Source: Thiohalocapsa sp964524185
GTDB taxonomy: Bacteria > Pseudomonadota > Gammaproteobacteria > Chromatiales > Chromatiaceae
Assembly (NCBI GenBank): GCA_964524185.1
Contig: CAZGCI010000007.1
Location: forward strand, 5,092-69,091
Reading direction: 5' to 3'
Length of the DNA: 64,000 nucleotides
Part shown: positions 56,991 through 64,000 of the stretch, one piece after another
How the letters are laid out: the number at the start of each line of letters is the position of its first letter
Position numbering within the stretch: position 1 is the stretch's first letter
Position numbers and translations under genes: made by a program
The notes under the pieces: generated by a model
Seen by the model: the letters and a program-made list of their open reading frames with translations, nothing else
The model's database searches: none
Told to the model about the DNA's origin: nothing

Positions 56991-57602
56991 TTGGAACTCA
57001 GCGACCTCAACGACCTCGAGCTGAGCAACATTGGCGAATGGCAGACGCCAGCCAAGGTAGTTGTCGTTCTCGCATTGTGTGCGGCGATCGCCTTGGCGTG
57101 GTATCACCTGTTGACCAAGGACCAGTTGGCCCGGCTGGAGCGCCTGCAACGGCAGGAGCTCGAGCTTCGGGAGCGCTTCGAAAACCAGCAGGCTCAGGCC
57201 GCCAACCTGGAGGCCTTGCAGCAGCAGCTCGCGGCCATGGAGGCGTCCTTCGGCACCATGGTGCGGCAGCTGCCGGACCGCACGGAGGTGGCCGGACTTC
57301 TGGTGGACGTCTCCCAGACTGGTCTCGCTGCGGGCCTCGAATTCGAGCTCTTCCAGCCCGCCACCGAGCAGGTCCAGGACTTTTACGCGGAGTTACCCAT
57401 CCGCGTGCGCGTCACGGGTCGCTACCACGACTTTGGCCGTTTCATCAGCGCTCTGGCCGCCCTACCGCGCATCGTCACCCTTCATGATGTTCAGGTTGCC
57501 GCACCGAGCCGGCGCACAGACGACGTCGGAACCGCGGCAGCGCTCAGCATGGAAGCCACCGTCAAGACCTACCGTTACCTCGAGGAGGCGGCCGTGCCAT
57601 GA
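56991..57602 (+). CDS. pilO: Type IV pilus inner-membrane protein PilO
   Basis: Partner of PilN in the alignment complex. N-terminal LNDLELSNIGEWP(A)-like motif, one membrane helix (about 24-42), coiled coil (45-90), periplasmic domain with GRYHDFGRFISALAALPRIVTLHDV. The start is TTG 56991: GAGAGGG lies 5 nt upstream and no ATG or GTG fits. 203 aa. The stop overlaps pilP (ATGA). Confidence 0.92.
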   Translation: MELSDLNDLELSNIGEWQTPAKVVVVLALCAAIALAWYHLLTKDQLARLERLQRQELELRERFENQQAQAANLEALQQQLAAMEASFGTMVRQLPDRTEVAGLLVDVSQTGLAAGLEFELFQPATEQVQDFYAELPIRVRVTGRYHDFGRFISALAALPRIVTLHDVQVAAPSRRTDDVGTAAALSMEATVKTYRYLEEAAVP

Positions 57603-58273
57603 CGCGGACCTCCGGCGACACTCCACGCGATGCGCCGGCCCGGAGGTGCAATGGGGCCAGCGCCCATTGGACCCGTATTGGCGGGGGTGGCGAAGGGGCC
57701 AGATGGCCCTGCCGGCACGCGCAACGCGTGCGTCCGGCGCGGCGCCGGTTAAGCGCGCCGCCGCGGGGCCTTGTGCTGCCCGCCGTGCTGATGCTCGCGG
57801 GTTGCGGAGAGCCGAATCTCGAAGCGCTGCAAGGCTACATCGACACCGTGAAGGCGCGCTCGCCCCAGCCACTGGAGCCCATCCCAGCGCTGCCCCAGGT
57901 GTACACGTTCGTCTACGAGCCGGGCGACCGGCGCGATCCCTTCCTTATGGACGACCGTACAGCTGAGGCGACCATGCCTGAGCGAGGCACCGGCGTTGCC
58001 CCAGACCCGCGACGCCGCCGCGAAGAGCTAGAGCAGTACGCCCTGGAGTCCCTGCGCATGGTGGGCACGTTGGAGCAGCACGACACCCTTTGGGCCCTCA
58101 TCGTCTCGCCCGACGGCTTGCTGCACCGGGTGCGCGTGGGCAACTACCTGGGACGACAGAGCGGACAGATTACCCAGATCAATCCCGAGCGCATTGCGCT
58201 GACCGAGATCATCGATGCAGGCCCCGGTCGCTGGCGTGAGCGCGAGTCCGAGATCTCCCTCTTGCAGCAGTAG
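57599..58273 (+). CDS. pilP: Type IV pilus lipoprotein PilP
   Basis: Inner-membrane lipoprotein linking PilNO to the PilQ secretin. Lipobox LMLAGC, then YVYEPGDRRDPF-type segment (FVYEPGDRRDPFL) that contacts PilO, and a C-terminal beta domain (LRMVGTLEQHDTLWALIVSPDGLLHRVRVGNYLG). The ATGA start at 57599 leaves about 68 residues before the lipid Cys, far longer than a signal peptide; an internal GTG (VRPARRRLSAPP) would give a normal one. Confidence 0.9.
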   Translation: MTRTSGDTPRDAPARRCNGASAHWTRIGGGGEGARWPCRHAQRVRPARRRLSAPPRGLVLPAVLMLAGCGEPNLEALQGYIDTVKARSPQPLEPIPALPQVYTFVYEPGDRRDPFLMDDRTAEATMPERGTGVAPDPRRRREELEQYALESLRMVGTLEQHDTLWALIVSPDGLLHRVRVGNYLGRQSGQITQINPERIALTEIIDAGPGRWRERESEISLLQQ

Positions 58274-58275
58274 CC

Positions 58276-60645
58276 ATGGTGGAGGCGTCGAGCATCATGA
58301 GTCTGGTCGGTTGCCGCAGAGGTTCTATGGCATTCCCGTTCGTCCCGCGGCCGACGAAGGGCGTTCGCGGCGCAGCAGCACGGGCGCCACAGCCTCTCAG
58401 CAATGCGGTTCCCGCGGCGGCCCCGGGTGAGCGCAACGGATGGCAAGGCCGCTCACCCAGCATTCGCAGGTTGCTTCGCCGCGCCGGCGTGCATCTCCTC
58501 GCGCTCATCGGCGTCGGCTGGCTCACCCAGGCGGGGGCGGCCGTCCTCCAGGACGTTGAGTTTGCCTCCCTGCCCGGGGATCAGGTGGAGGTCGACCTGG
58601 TGTTCTCCGGCAGCGTGCCGGCGCCGGAGGCCTTTGCTACCGACAACCCCGCGCGTATCGCCATCGATTTCCCCGGCGCCAATAGCGGGCTTGAGCGTAA
58701 GTCCATCCCCATCGGTATTGGCGTGGCGCATAGCCTGGTGGCCATCGAGGCGAGCGATCGGACCCGCGTTGTGATCAACCTGAACGATGCCGTCCCCTAC
58801 CAGGTGAGCACGAGGGGGAATCGTGTCACCGTGTCGCTGAACCCCGGCCGCTCGGCAGCGGTGCCGTCCACCCCGGCGCAGCGCAGCGGCACCGCTGGCA
58901 GCGCCATGCGACAGGCGCAGCGGGGCGCCGTCAAAGACATCGACTTCCGCCGCGGGGCTGGCGGCGAGGGGCGCGTGTTGATCACGCTGCCCTCCGCGGA
59001 GACCAAAGTCAGCGTGCGCCAGGAAGGCCAAGACGTGGTGGTGGACATCCCGGATACGGACCTGCCGCAGCGCCTGTTTCGGCGCCTGGACGTGGTGGAT
59101 TTTGCCACGCCCGTGACCGCGGTGGAGTCCCGTGGTCTCGGTGGCAACGTACGCGTCGACGTGAAAACGGTGGACCAATTCGACTATCTCGCCTACCAGA
59201 CGGAAAACCTCTTCACCCTGGAGTTTCGGTCGCTGACGCAAGCCGAGCAGGAACAGCTCGAGCGCGAGAAGATCGTTTACTCGGGCGACAGACTCTCGCT
59301 GAACTTTCAAGACATTGAGGTCCGCGCCGTGCTGCAGCTGCTGGCCGAGTTCACCGGACTCAACCTGGTGGCAAGCGATACGGTGCAGGGCAACATCACG
59401 CTTAGACTCAAGAACGTGCCTTGGGACCAGGCGCTCGACATCATCCTCAAGACCAAGGGTCTTTCGATGCGCCAGACGGGGAACGTCGTCATGGTGGCGC
59501 CCACCCAGGATATCGCTGCCCAAGAGAAGCTCGAGCTGGAATCCCAGCAGCAGATCGAGGAGCTCGCCCCGCTGCGCTCCGAATTCATCCAAGTGAACTA
59601 CGCGAAGGCGGCGGACTTCGCCGCGCTGCTCAAGTCGCAGGAAAACAGTCTGCTCACGCCGGAGCGCGGCAGCGTTACGGTGGACGCACGCACCAACACC
59701 CTTTTGGTGCAGGATACGGCGGCCAAGCTGGAGGAGGTGCGCCGGCTGGTGAGCCAACTCGACGTGCCCGTGCGGCAGGTGATGATCGAATCCAGGGTGG
59801 TGATCGCCAGCGACGACTTCGCCCGCGATCTCGGCGTGCGCTTCGGCTTGTCCACGTCGATGGGGCGCACTGGCGACAACGAGCTCCTGCTCTCCGGCGG
59901 CCGGCCGAATCTCTCGGGCGGTGGCCCTTTTGCGGATTTCAACGCCGGTCCCTTTGGCCAGCAGACCGAGCCCACGACGGATGCGTCCGGCAACACCGTC
60001 TTTCCGCCCTTCAATTCAGTGGTCGAATTTCCAGAGGGCAGCAACAACCCATCGCTCATGGTCAACTTGCCGGCCAATGCCAACCCCGCGGGTGCCTTCA
60101 ACTTCATGCTCGGCAAGGTCGGCTCCCACCTGATTCAGCTCGAGCTCTCCGCGATGCAGCGCGAGGGACGCGGGGAAGTGGTGTCGTCGCCGCGGGTCGT
60201 GACCTCCGACCAACGCCAAGCCGTCATCAAGGTCGGTACCGAGATTCCGTTCCAAGAGGCCACCGGCCAGGGGAACACCACCGTGGCCTTCAAAGAGGCC
60301 GTCCTGAAGCTCGAGGTCACGCCGCACATCACCCCGGACGACCGCGTGATCATGGATCTCTCGGTGAATAAAGATAACCCCAACTTCGCCGACACCGTGC
60401 TGGGTGTGCCGCCCGTGGACACCCGCTCGGTGACCACCTCGGTGTTGGTGGACAATGGCGAGACCGTCGTGCTGGGTGGCGTCTACGAGCGCGACAAGAG
60501 CTTTTCCAAGGAGCAAGTGCCTTGGCTGGGCGACCTACCCGTTCTGGGTCGGCTGTTCAAGAACGAGCAGCGCCGGGACAACAACAGCGAGCTGCTCATC
60601 TTCGTGACACCCAGAATCCTGAAGGGTGAGCTAGCGCCGCGTTGA
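58276..60645 (+). CDS. pilQ: Type IV pilus secretin PilQ
   Basis: Outer-membrane secretin through which the pilus emerges. AMIN domains lie at about 90-185 and 215-320, a secretin/TonB short N-terminal domain around 345-410, N1 domain to about 500, then the secretin pore with VASSPRVVTSDQ-like VVSSPRVVTSDQRQAVIKVGTEIPFQEA and the C-terminal VLGGVYERDK and PWLGDLPVLGRLFKN. The Sec signal (RRLLRRAGVHLLALIGVGWLTQAGA) begins only near residue 64, so the true start may be downstream of ATG 58276. Confidence 0.95.
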   Translation: MVEASSIMSLVGCRRGSMAFPFVPRPTKGVRGAAARAPQPLSNAVPAAAPGERNGWQGRSPSIRRLLRRAGVHLLALIGVGWLTQAGAAVLQDVEFASLPGDQVEVDLVFSGSVPAPEAFATDNPARIAIDFPGANSGLERKSIPIGIGVAHSLVAIEASDRTRVVINLNDAVPYQVSTRGNRVTVSLNPGRSAAVPSTPAQRSGTAGSAMRQAQRGAVKDIDFRRGAGGEGRVLITLPSAETKVSVRQEGQDVVVDIPDTDLPQRLFRRLDVVDFATPVTAVESRGLGGNVRVDVKTVDQFDYLAYQTENLFTLEFRSLTQAEQEQLEREKIVYSGDRLSLNFQDIEVRAVLQLLAEFTGLNLVASDTVQGNITLRLKNVPWDQALDIILKTKGLSMRQTGNVVMVAPTQDIAAQEKLELESQQQIEELAPLRSEFIQVNYAKAADFAALLKSQENSLLTPERGSVTVDARTNTLLVQDTAAKLEEVRRLVSQLDVPVRQVMIESRVVIASDDFARDLGVRFGLSTSMGRTGDNELLLSGGRPNLSGGGPFADFNAGPFGQQTEPTTDASGNTVFPPFNSVVEFPEGSNNPSLMVNLPANANPAGAFNFMLGKVGSHLIQLELSAMQREGRGEVVSSPRVVTSDQRQAVIKVGTEIPFQEATGQGNTTVAFKEAVLKLEVTPHITPDDRVIMDLSVNKDNPNFADTVLGVPPVDTRSVTTSVLVDNGETVVLGGVYERDKSFSKEQVPWLGDLPVLGRLFKNEQRRDNNSELLIFVTPRILKGELAPR

Positions 60646-60775
60646 CAGGCCCCGGCGCACCGGCGCCAGCGGCGTGCACACATGGCCCAAGGGCGCATCA
60701 GAGCGCCCCAGGGCGCCGCCGGACCGCGGCCTCGGCCCTTGCCCATCGCCGCCAAATCTGGCATACCTTGAGGCC

Positions 60776-61300
60776 ATGATAAGACCGCAGAACATCTTTC
60801 TCGTCGGCCCCATGGGTGCCGGCAAGAGCACCATCGGCCGTCAGCTCGCCCAGTCCCTGGGCTACGAGTTCCAGGACAGCGACCAGGAAATCCAGCGTCG
60901 TACGGGCGTGGATATCGCCACTATCTTCGAGTTTGAAGGCGAGGAAGGTTTCCGCAATCGTGAGCGTACGGTCATTGAGGAGCTGGCCCAGCAAGACAAC
61001 ATCGTGCTGGCCACCGGCGGCGGTGCGGTCATGGTGGCCGAGAACCGCCAGCAGCTCGCCGCGCGCGGCCTGGTGATCTACTTACATTGCAGCCCAGAGC
61101 AGCAGTACGCCCGCACGGCTCGGGACCGCAATCGCCCCCTGCTGGACACGGCCGACCCGCAACAGACACTCAAGGACCTGATGGCCGAGCGTGAGCCCGT
61201 TTACCGCCAGGTGGCAGACATGGTGGTATCCACGGAGCGCCGGGGCACCTCGTCGGTGGTCAAAGAGATCCGCCGCCGGCTCGAAGAAGAAGACCTCTGA
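60776..61300 (+). CDS. aroK: Shikimate kinase
   Basis: Phosphorylates shikimate in aromatic amino-acid synthesis. Walker A GPMGAGKSTIGRQLA, the shikimate-binding DSDQEIQRRTG and GGGAVM, and the lid RDRNRPLL are visible. 174 aa. ATG 60776 with GAGG upstream; the longer frame before it is not conserved. pilQ-aroK-aroB order is common. Confidence 0.95.
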   Translation: MIRPQNIFLVGPMGAGKSTIGRQLAQSLGYEFQDSDQEIQRRTGVDIATIFEFEGEEGFRNRERTVIEELAQQDNIVLATGGGAVMVAENRQQLAARGLVIYLHCSPEQQYARTARDRNRPLLDTADPQQTLKDLMAEREPVYRQVADMVVSTERRGTSSVVKEIRRRLEEEDL

Positions 61301-61301
61301 C

Positions 61302-62507
61302 GTGGCGCCGGCAGTATCTGACTTGGCCCCACCTGAATCTGACGGGGCCGCCGCAACCTCGGCCGCACGGGCGTCCGGCGCAGCGGGTGCCTGCCCACGG
61401 CGGCTGGACGTCGACCTCGGCGCCCGCAGCTATCCCATCCTGATCGGCCCCGGCCTCATCGGTGACGCCGCCTCCTATCGGCCCAGTGTGCGCGGGCGCC
61501 AGGTGCTCATCGTGAGCAACGACACCGTGGCGCCGCTGTACCTGGGCGCCGTCGAGGAGGGCCTGGCAGATTTGGACTGCCGCCAGCTCATCCTGCCGGA
61601 CGGAGAACGGTTTAAGACCCTTGAAACGCTCAACCGCGTGTTCGATGCACTGCTCGAGGCCCGGTTCGGGCGCGACGTCACCGTGGTCGCCGTCGGCGGC
61701 GGCGTCGTCGGCGACATCGCCGGCTTTGCCGCCGCCTGCTACCAGCGGGGTGTGGACTTCCTACAGGTACCGACGACCCTGCTCGCCCAGGTCGACTCCT
61801 CCGTGGGCGGCAAGACCGGCGTCAACCACCCCCTCGGTAAGAATATGATCGGTGCCTTCCATCAACCCCGCGCCGTCATCGCCGACACCGACACGTTGCA
61901 TACCCTCCCGGACCGCGAACTCGCCGCCGGCCTCGCTGAGGTGGTCAAGTACGGCCTGATCCGTGACGCTGCCTTCCTCGACTGGCTGCAAACGCACCGT
62001 GAGCGGCTGCTCGCCCGCGATGCCGAGACCTTGGCGGCGGCCATCGAGCGCTCTTGCCGCAACAAGGCGGAGGTCGTCGCCGCCGATGAGCGCGAGGCCG
62101 GGCAGCGCGCGCTGCTGAATCTTGGACACACCTTCGGGCATGCCATCGAGGCTGGCGTTGGCTATGGTGTTTGGCTGCACGGCGAGGCAGTGGCCGCCGG
62201 CATGGTGCTGGCGGCCGAGCTGTCCGCCCGCCTCGGCTGGCTTGATACGCTCGTCGTGGCCCGCATCCGCGGATTGCTTGCGAGCTTCGGCCTGCCGGTG
62301 GACCCACCCAGCGGGCTCTCTGTTCAGCGTTGGCTGGATCTCATGGCCGTGGACAAAAAGGTCCAGGCTGGCCGCCTGCGGCTGGTGCTGCTGCGGGATA
62401 TCGGTGCAGCCGAGGTGACGGCTGAATTCGATCACACGGCGCTGCGGGGTCTGCTGGAAGACGTTGCCGCTGCTCATGCTGGCCCCGGCCCAGCGGCACC
62501 GGGCTGA
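61302..62507 (+). CDS. aroB: 3-dehydroquinate synthase
   Basis: Cyclises DAHP to dehydroquinate with NAD and a metal. VVAVGGGVVGDIAGFAAACYQRGVDFLQVPTTLLAQVDSSVGGKTGVNHPLGKNMIGAFHQP is the NAD/substrate core; metal ligands lie in GLAEVVKYGLI, NLGHTFGHAIE and WLHGEAVAAGM. GTG 61302, 1 nt after the aroK stop, with GAAGAAGA upstream, gives 401 aa including about 35 extra Ala/Ser-rich N-terminal residues. Confidence 0.94.
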   Translation: MAPAVSDLAPPESDGAAATSAARASGAAGACPRRLDVDLGARSYPILIGPGLIGDAASYRPSVRGRQVLIVSNDTVAPLYLGAVEEGLADLDCRQLILPDGERFKTLETLNRVFDALLEARFGRDVTVVAVGGGVVGDIAGFAAACYQRGVDFLQVPTTLLAQVDSSVGGKTGVNHPLGKNMIGAFHQPRAVIADTDTLHTLPDRELAAGLAEVVKYGLIRDAAFLDWLQTHRERLLARDAETLAAAIERSCRNKAEVVAADEREAGQRALLNLGHTFGHAIEAGVGYGVWLHGEAVAAGMVLAAELSARLGWLDTLVVARIRGLLASFGLPVDPPSGLSVQRWLDLMAVDKKVQAGRLRLVLLRDIGAAEVTAEFDHTALRGLLEDVAAAHAGPGPAAPG

Positions 62508-62662
62508 GTTCCGCCGTTTGGGGGCACCGGGTTGGGTCGTGCCTGCGGCGGCCCGCATGCCGTTCGGCGCAGGTCCTGCACCAAAGGCGGGCGGGTTGGC
62601 GGCGGGGTGCGCAAAAGTGGCACGCGGCGTACTCGTTGCGATGGCCTCCAGACGAACCACGG
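62508..62662. other. aroB-gltB intergenic, upstream part
   Basis: No supported gene. In Pseudomonas a DamX-like SPOR gene lies between aroB and gltB; no SPOR-like frame was recognised here. Confidence 0.45.
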
Positions 62663-62692
62663 TTGGCATAGTCTCTGCTTCGCCGATATGAT
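62663..62692 (+). promoter_or_regulatory. Sigma-70 promoter of gltB
   Basis: TTGGCA (62663-62668) and TATGAT (62687-62692) with 18-bp spacing. The expected start near 62699 leaves a leader of about 285 nt rich in GC inverted segments. Confidence 0.65.
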
Positions 62693-62984
62693 GGTGGGTC
62701 GGGTGCCCGACTCGGCTGCGCTGGCGCAGCCGTCACGGCCGACGCGGGAGCAGCTCTCCCCGCGCACTGCATCCGGCCCCGCAGGTCCAGCCGGCACACC
62801 CTGCACCGAGCGGCACCGGCCCGACTGACCTGGTCGGCACCGCGCGAAAACCATGCTTTCCCGGACGGTATCTGCCGCAAATCCGGAACTTCCGGGGGTG
62901 GAAGACGACTGAGGTCGGGATCACAATCGGGTGATGCACCACCCTCCGGGCCCCAATCACCAGGCGACTAAGAGGTCTCAAGCC

Positions 62985-64000
62985 ATGAACCTTCGTGCTT
63001 ATCCAGCGGCGCAGGGGCTCTACGACCCCGCCAACGAGCGCGACGCCTGCGGTGTCGGCTTTGTCTGCGACATCAAGAACCGCAAAAGCCATCGCATCGT
63101 GCGGCAGGGCCTCGAGATTCTGGAGCGCCTCCACCATCGCGGTGCCGTCGGCGCTGACCCGAAGGCCGGTGACGGCGCCGGTATTCTGGTTCAAATCCCG
63201 GACGACTTCTTCCGCGCCGCGGTCGACTTCGCGCTGCCGGCTGCCGGCCACTACGGGGTCGGCATGGTCTTCTTGCCGAAAACCGACCAAGCCCGGGAGG
63301 AGATGCAGGCCACGGTGCAGCGCCATCTCGAGGAAGGCGGTCAGACCGTGCTCGGCTGGCGCGACGTGCCAGTGGATAACTCGGACCTTGGCGAGAGTGT
63401 GCTGCCCACCGAGCCTGTGGTGCGTCAGGTGTTTGTGGCCTGCGGCGACAACTGCCCGGACCAGGACGCCTTCGAGCGCAAGCTGTTCGTCATCCGCAAG
63501 CGCATGGACAACGAAATTCGCGCCGCGGGCTACGACAAGACCGCGTATTACGTGGCCTCCATGTCCTCGCGCACCGTCAACTACAAGGGCATGCTGCTGG
63601 CCGGGCAGGTTGGCAACTATTACCTGGACCTGAAGGACGAGCGGTTCGCCTCCGCGCTGGCGCTGGTGCATCAGCGCTTCTCCACCAATACCTTCCCAAC
63701 CTGGGACCTGGCGCAGCCGTTCCGGATGATCTGCCACAACGGCGAGATCAACACCATGCGCGGCAACGTCAACTGGATGGCCGCGCGGCGCCACACCATG
63801 CGCTCGGAGATCCTCGGTGAGGAGCTCGACAGCATTTGGCCTCTGATTCCAGAGGGTCAGTCGGACTCCGCCTGCTTCGATAACGCGCTGGAGCTGTTGG
63901 TGATGGGCGGCTACTCGCTGGCCCACGCCATGATGTTGCTGATCCCGGAGGCCTGGTCCGGCAACAAGCTGATGGATGAGAAGCGTCGCGCCTTCTACGA
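62985..64000 (+). CDS. gltB: Glutamate synthase (NADPH) large subunit, 5' part
   Basis: Partial: the frame is open to the window end (about 338 codons). Class II glutamine amidotransferase domain: a propeptide of 21 residues precedes the nucleophile Cys22 in NERDACGVGFVCDIKNRKSH; LHHRGAVGADPKAGDGAGILVQIPDDFF, HQRFSTNTFPTWDLAQPFRMICHNGEINTMRGN and SDSACFDNALELLVMGGYSLAHAM follow. ATG 62985 has AGAGG 9 nt upstream. The enzyme makes glutamate from glutamine and 2-oxoglutarate. Confidence 0.96.
   Translation, partial: MNLRAYPAAQGLYDPANERDACGVGFVCDIKNRKSHRIVRQGLEILERLHHRGAVGADPKAGDGAGILVQIPDDFFRAAVDFALPAAGHYGVGMVFLPKTDQAREEMQATVQRHLEEGGQTVLGWRDVPVDNSDLGESVLPTEPVVRQVFVACGDNCPDQDAFERKLFVIRKRMDNEIRAAGYDKTAYYVASMSSRTVNYKGMLLAGQVGNYYLDLKDERFASALALVHQRFSTNTFPTWDLAQPFRMICHNGEINTMRGNVNWMAARRHTMRSEILGEELDSIWPLIPEGQSDSACFDNALELLVMGGYSLAHAMMLLIPEAWSGNKLMDEKRRAFY

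Overview
The window is about 64 kb of GC-rich chromosome from a gammaproteobacterium. Gene content and order (the dcw division cluster, lpxC-secA-argJ, rppH-ptsP, rpmE-malic enzyme, pilMNOPQ-aroKB-gltB) match the Pseudomonas/Chromatiales type of arrangement. A gene for a glycine/tyrosine-rich secreted protein (35119-35508) closely resembles sulfur-globule envelope proteins of purple sulfur bacteria, so a sulfur-oxidising, Chromatiales-like organism is likely. A 10-base N run at 230-239 suggests a draft or metagenome assembly. Almost everything is housekeeping; no phage, insertion sequence, CRISPR array, tRNA or rRNA gene was recognised.

Layout. 1-5363 (minus): lpoA, yraN, a BON-domain lipoprotein, a GlcD-like flavin oxidase and a cut-off CbiX chelatase gene, divergent from rsmI. 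5416-7177: rsmI, RNase P RNA, then the mra promoter with MraZ operator repeats. 7178-25505: the dcw cluster mraZ-rsmH-ftsL-ftsI-murE-[murF remnant]-mraY-murD-ftsW-murG-murC-murB-ddl-ftsQ-ftsA-ftsZ-lpxC. 25589-32333: a DciA-like gene, an M23 peptidase, secA, argJ and a Nudix/ThiE-like fusion. 32507-38499: a PlcP/LpxH-type phosphoesterase, ampD, nadC, the sulfur-globule gene, and a minus-strand set of GT4 glycosyltransferase, PlsC/OlsA and OlsB. 38675-48885: HAD phosphatase, rppH, ptsP, hemE, uvrD, a small membrane protein, an orphan TRAP binding protein and hemW. 49037-53601: rpmE, malic enzyme, malate dehydrogenase and citrate synthase. 53810-64000: a conserved hypothetical, a heptanucleotide repeat, pilMNOPQ, aroK, aroB and the start of gltB.

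Two results stand out. First, murF, an essential peptidoglycan gene, is reduced to a degenerate 98-codon N-terminal remnant between murE and mraY. Second, genes for phosphorus-free membrane lipids lie within 6 kb: a PlcP-like phospholipase/phosphatase, a GT4 glycosyltransferase and OlsB/OlsA for ornithine lipid. Sequences resembling PHO boxes (11-bp-periodic TGTCA repeats) lie upstream of both the phosphoesterase gene and the olsB operon, which suggests a phosphate-starvation lipid-remodelling regulon.

How the genes work together: the dcw products make peptidoglycan precursors and the divisome; LpoA, AmpD and the M23 peptidase support or recycle the wall; LpxC commits to lipid A; SecA exports the many secreted products. 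RsmI and RsmH both methylate 16S rRNA C1402. The malic enzyme, malate dehydrogenase and citrate synthase genes form a malate/oxaloacetate group, and the pil genes encode the type IV pilus alignment complex and secretin.
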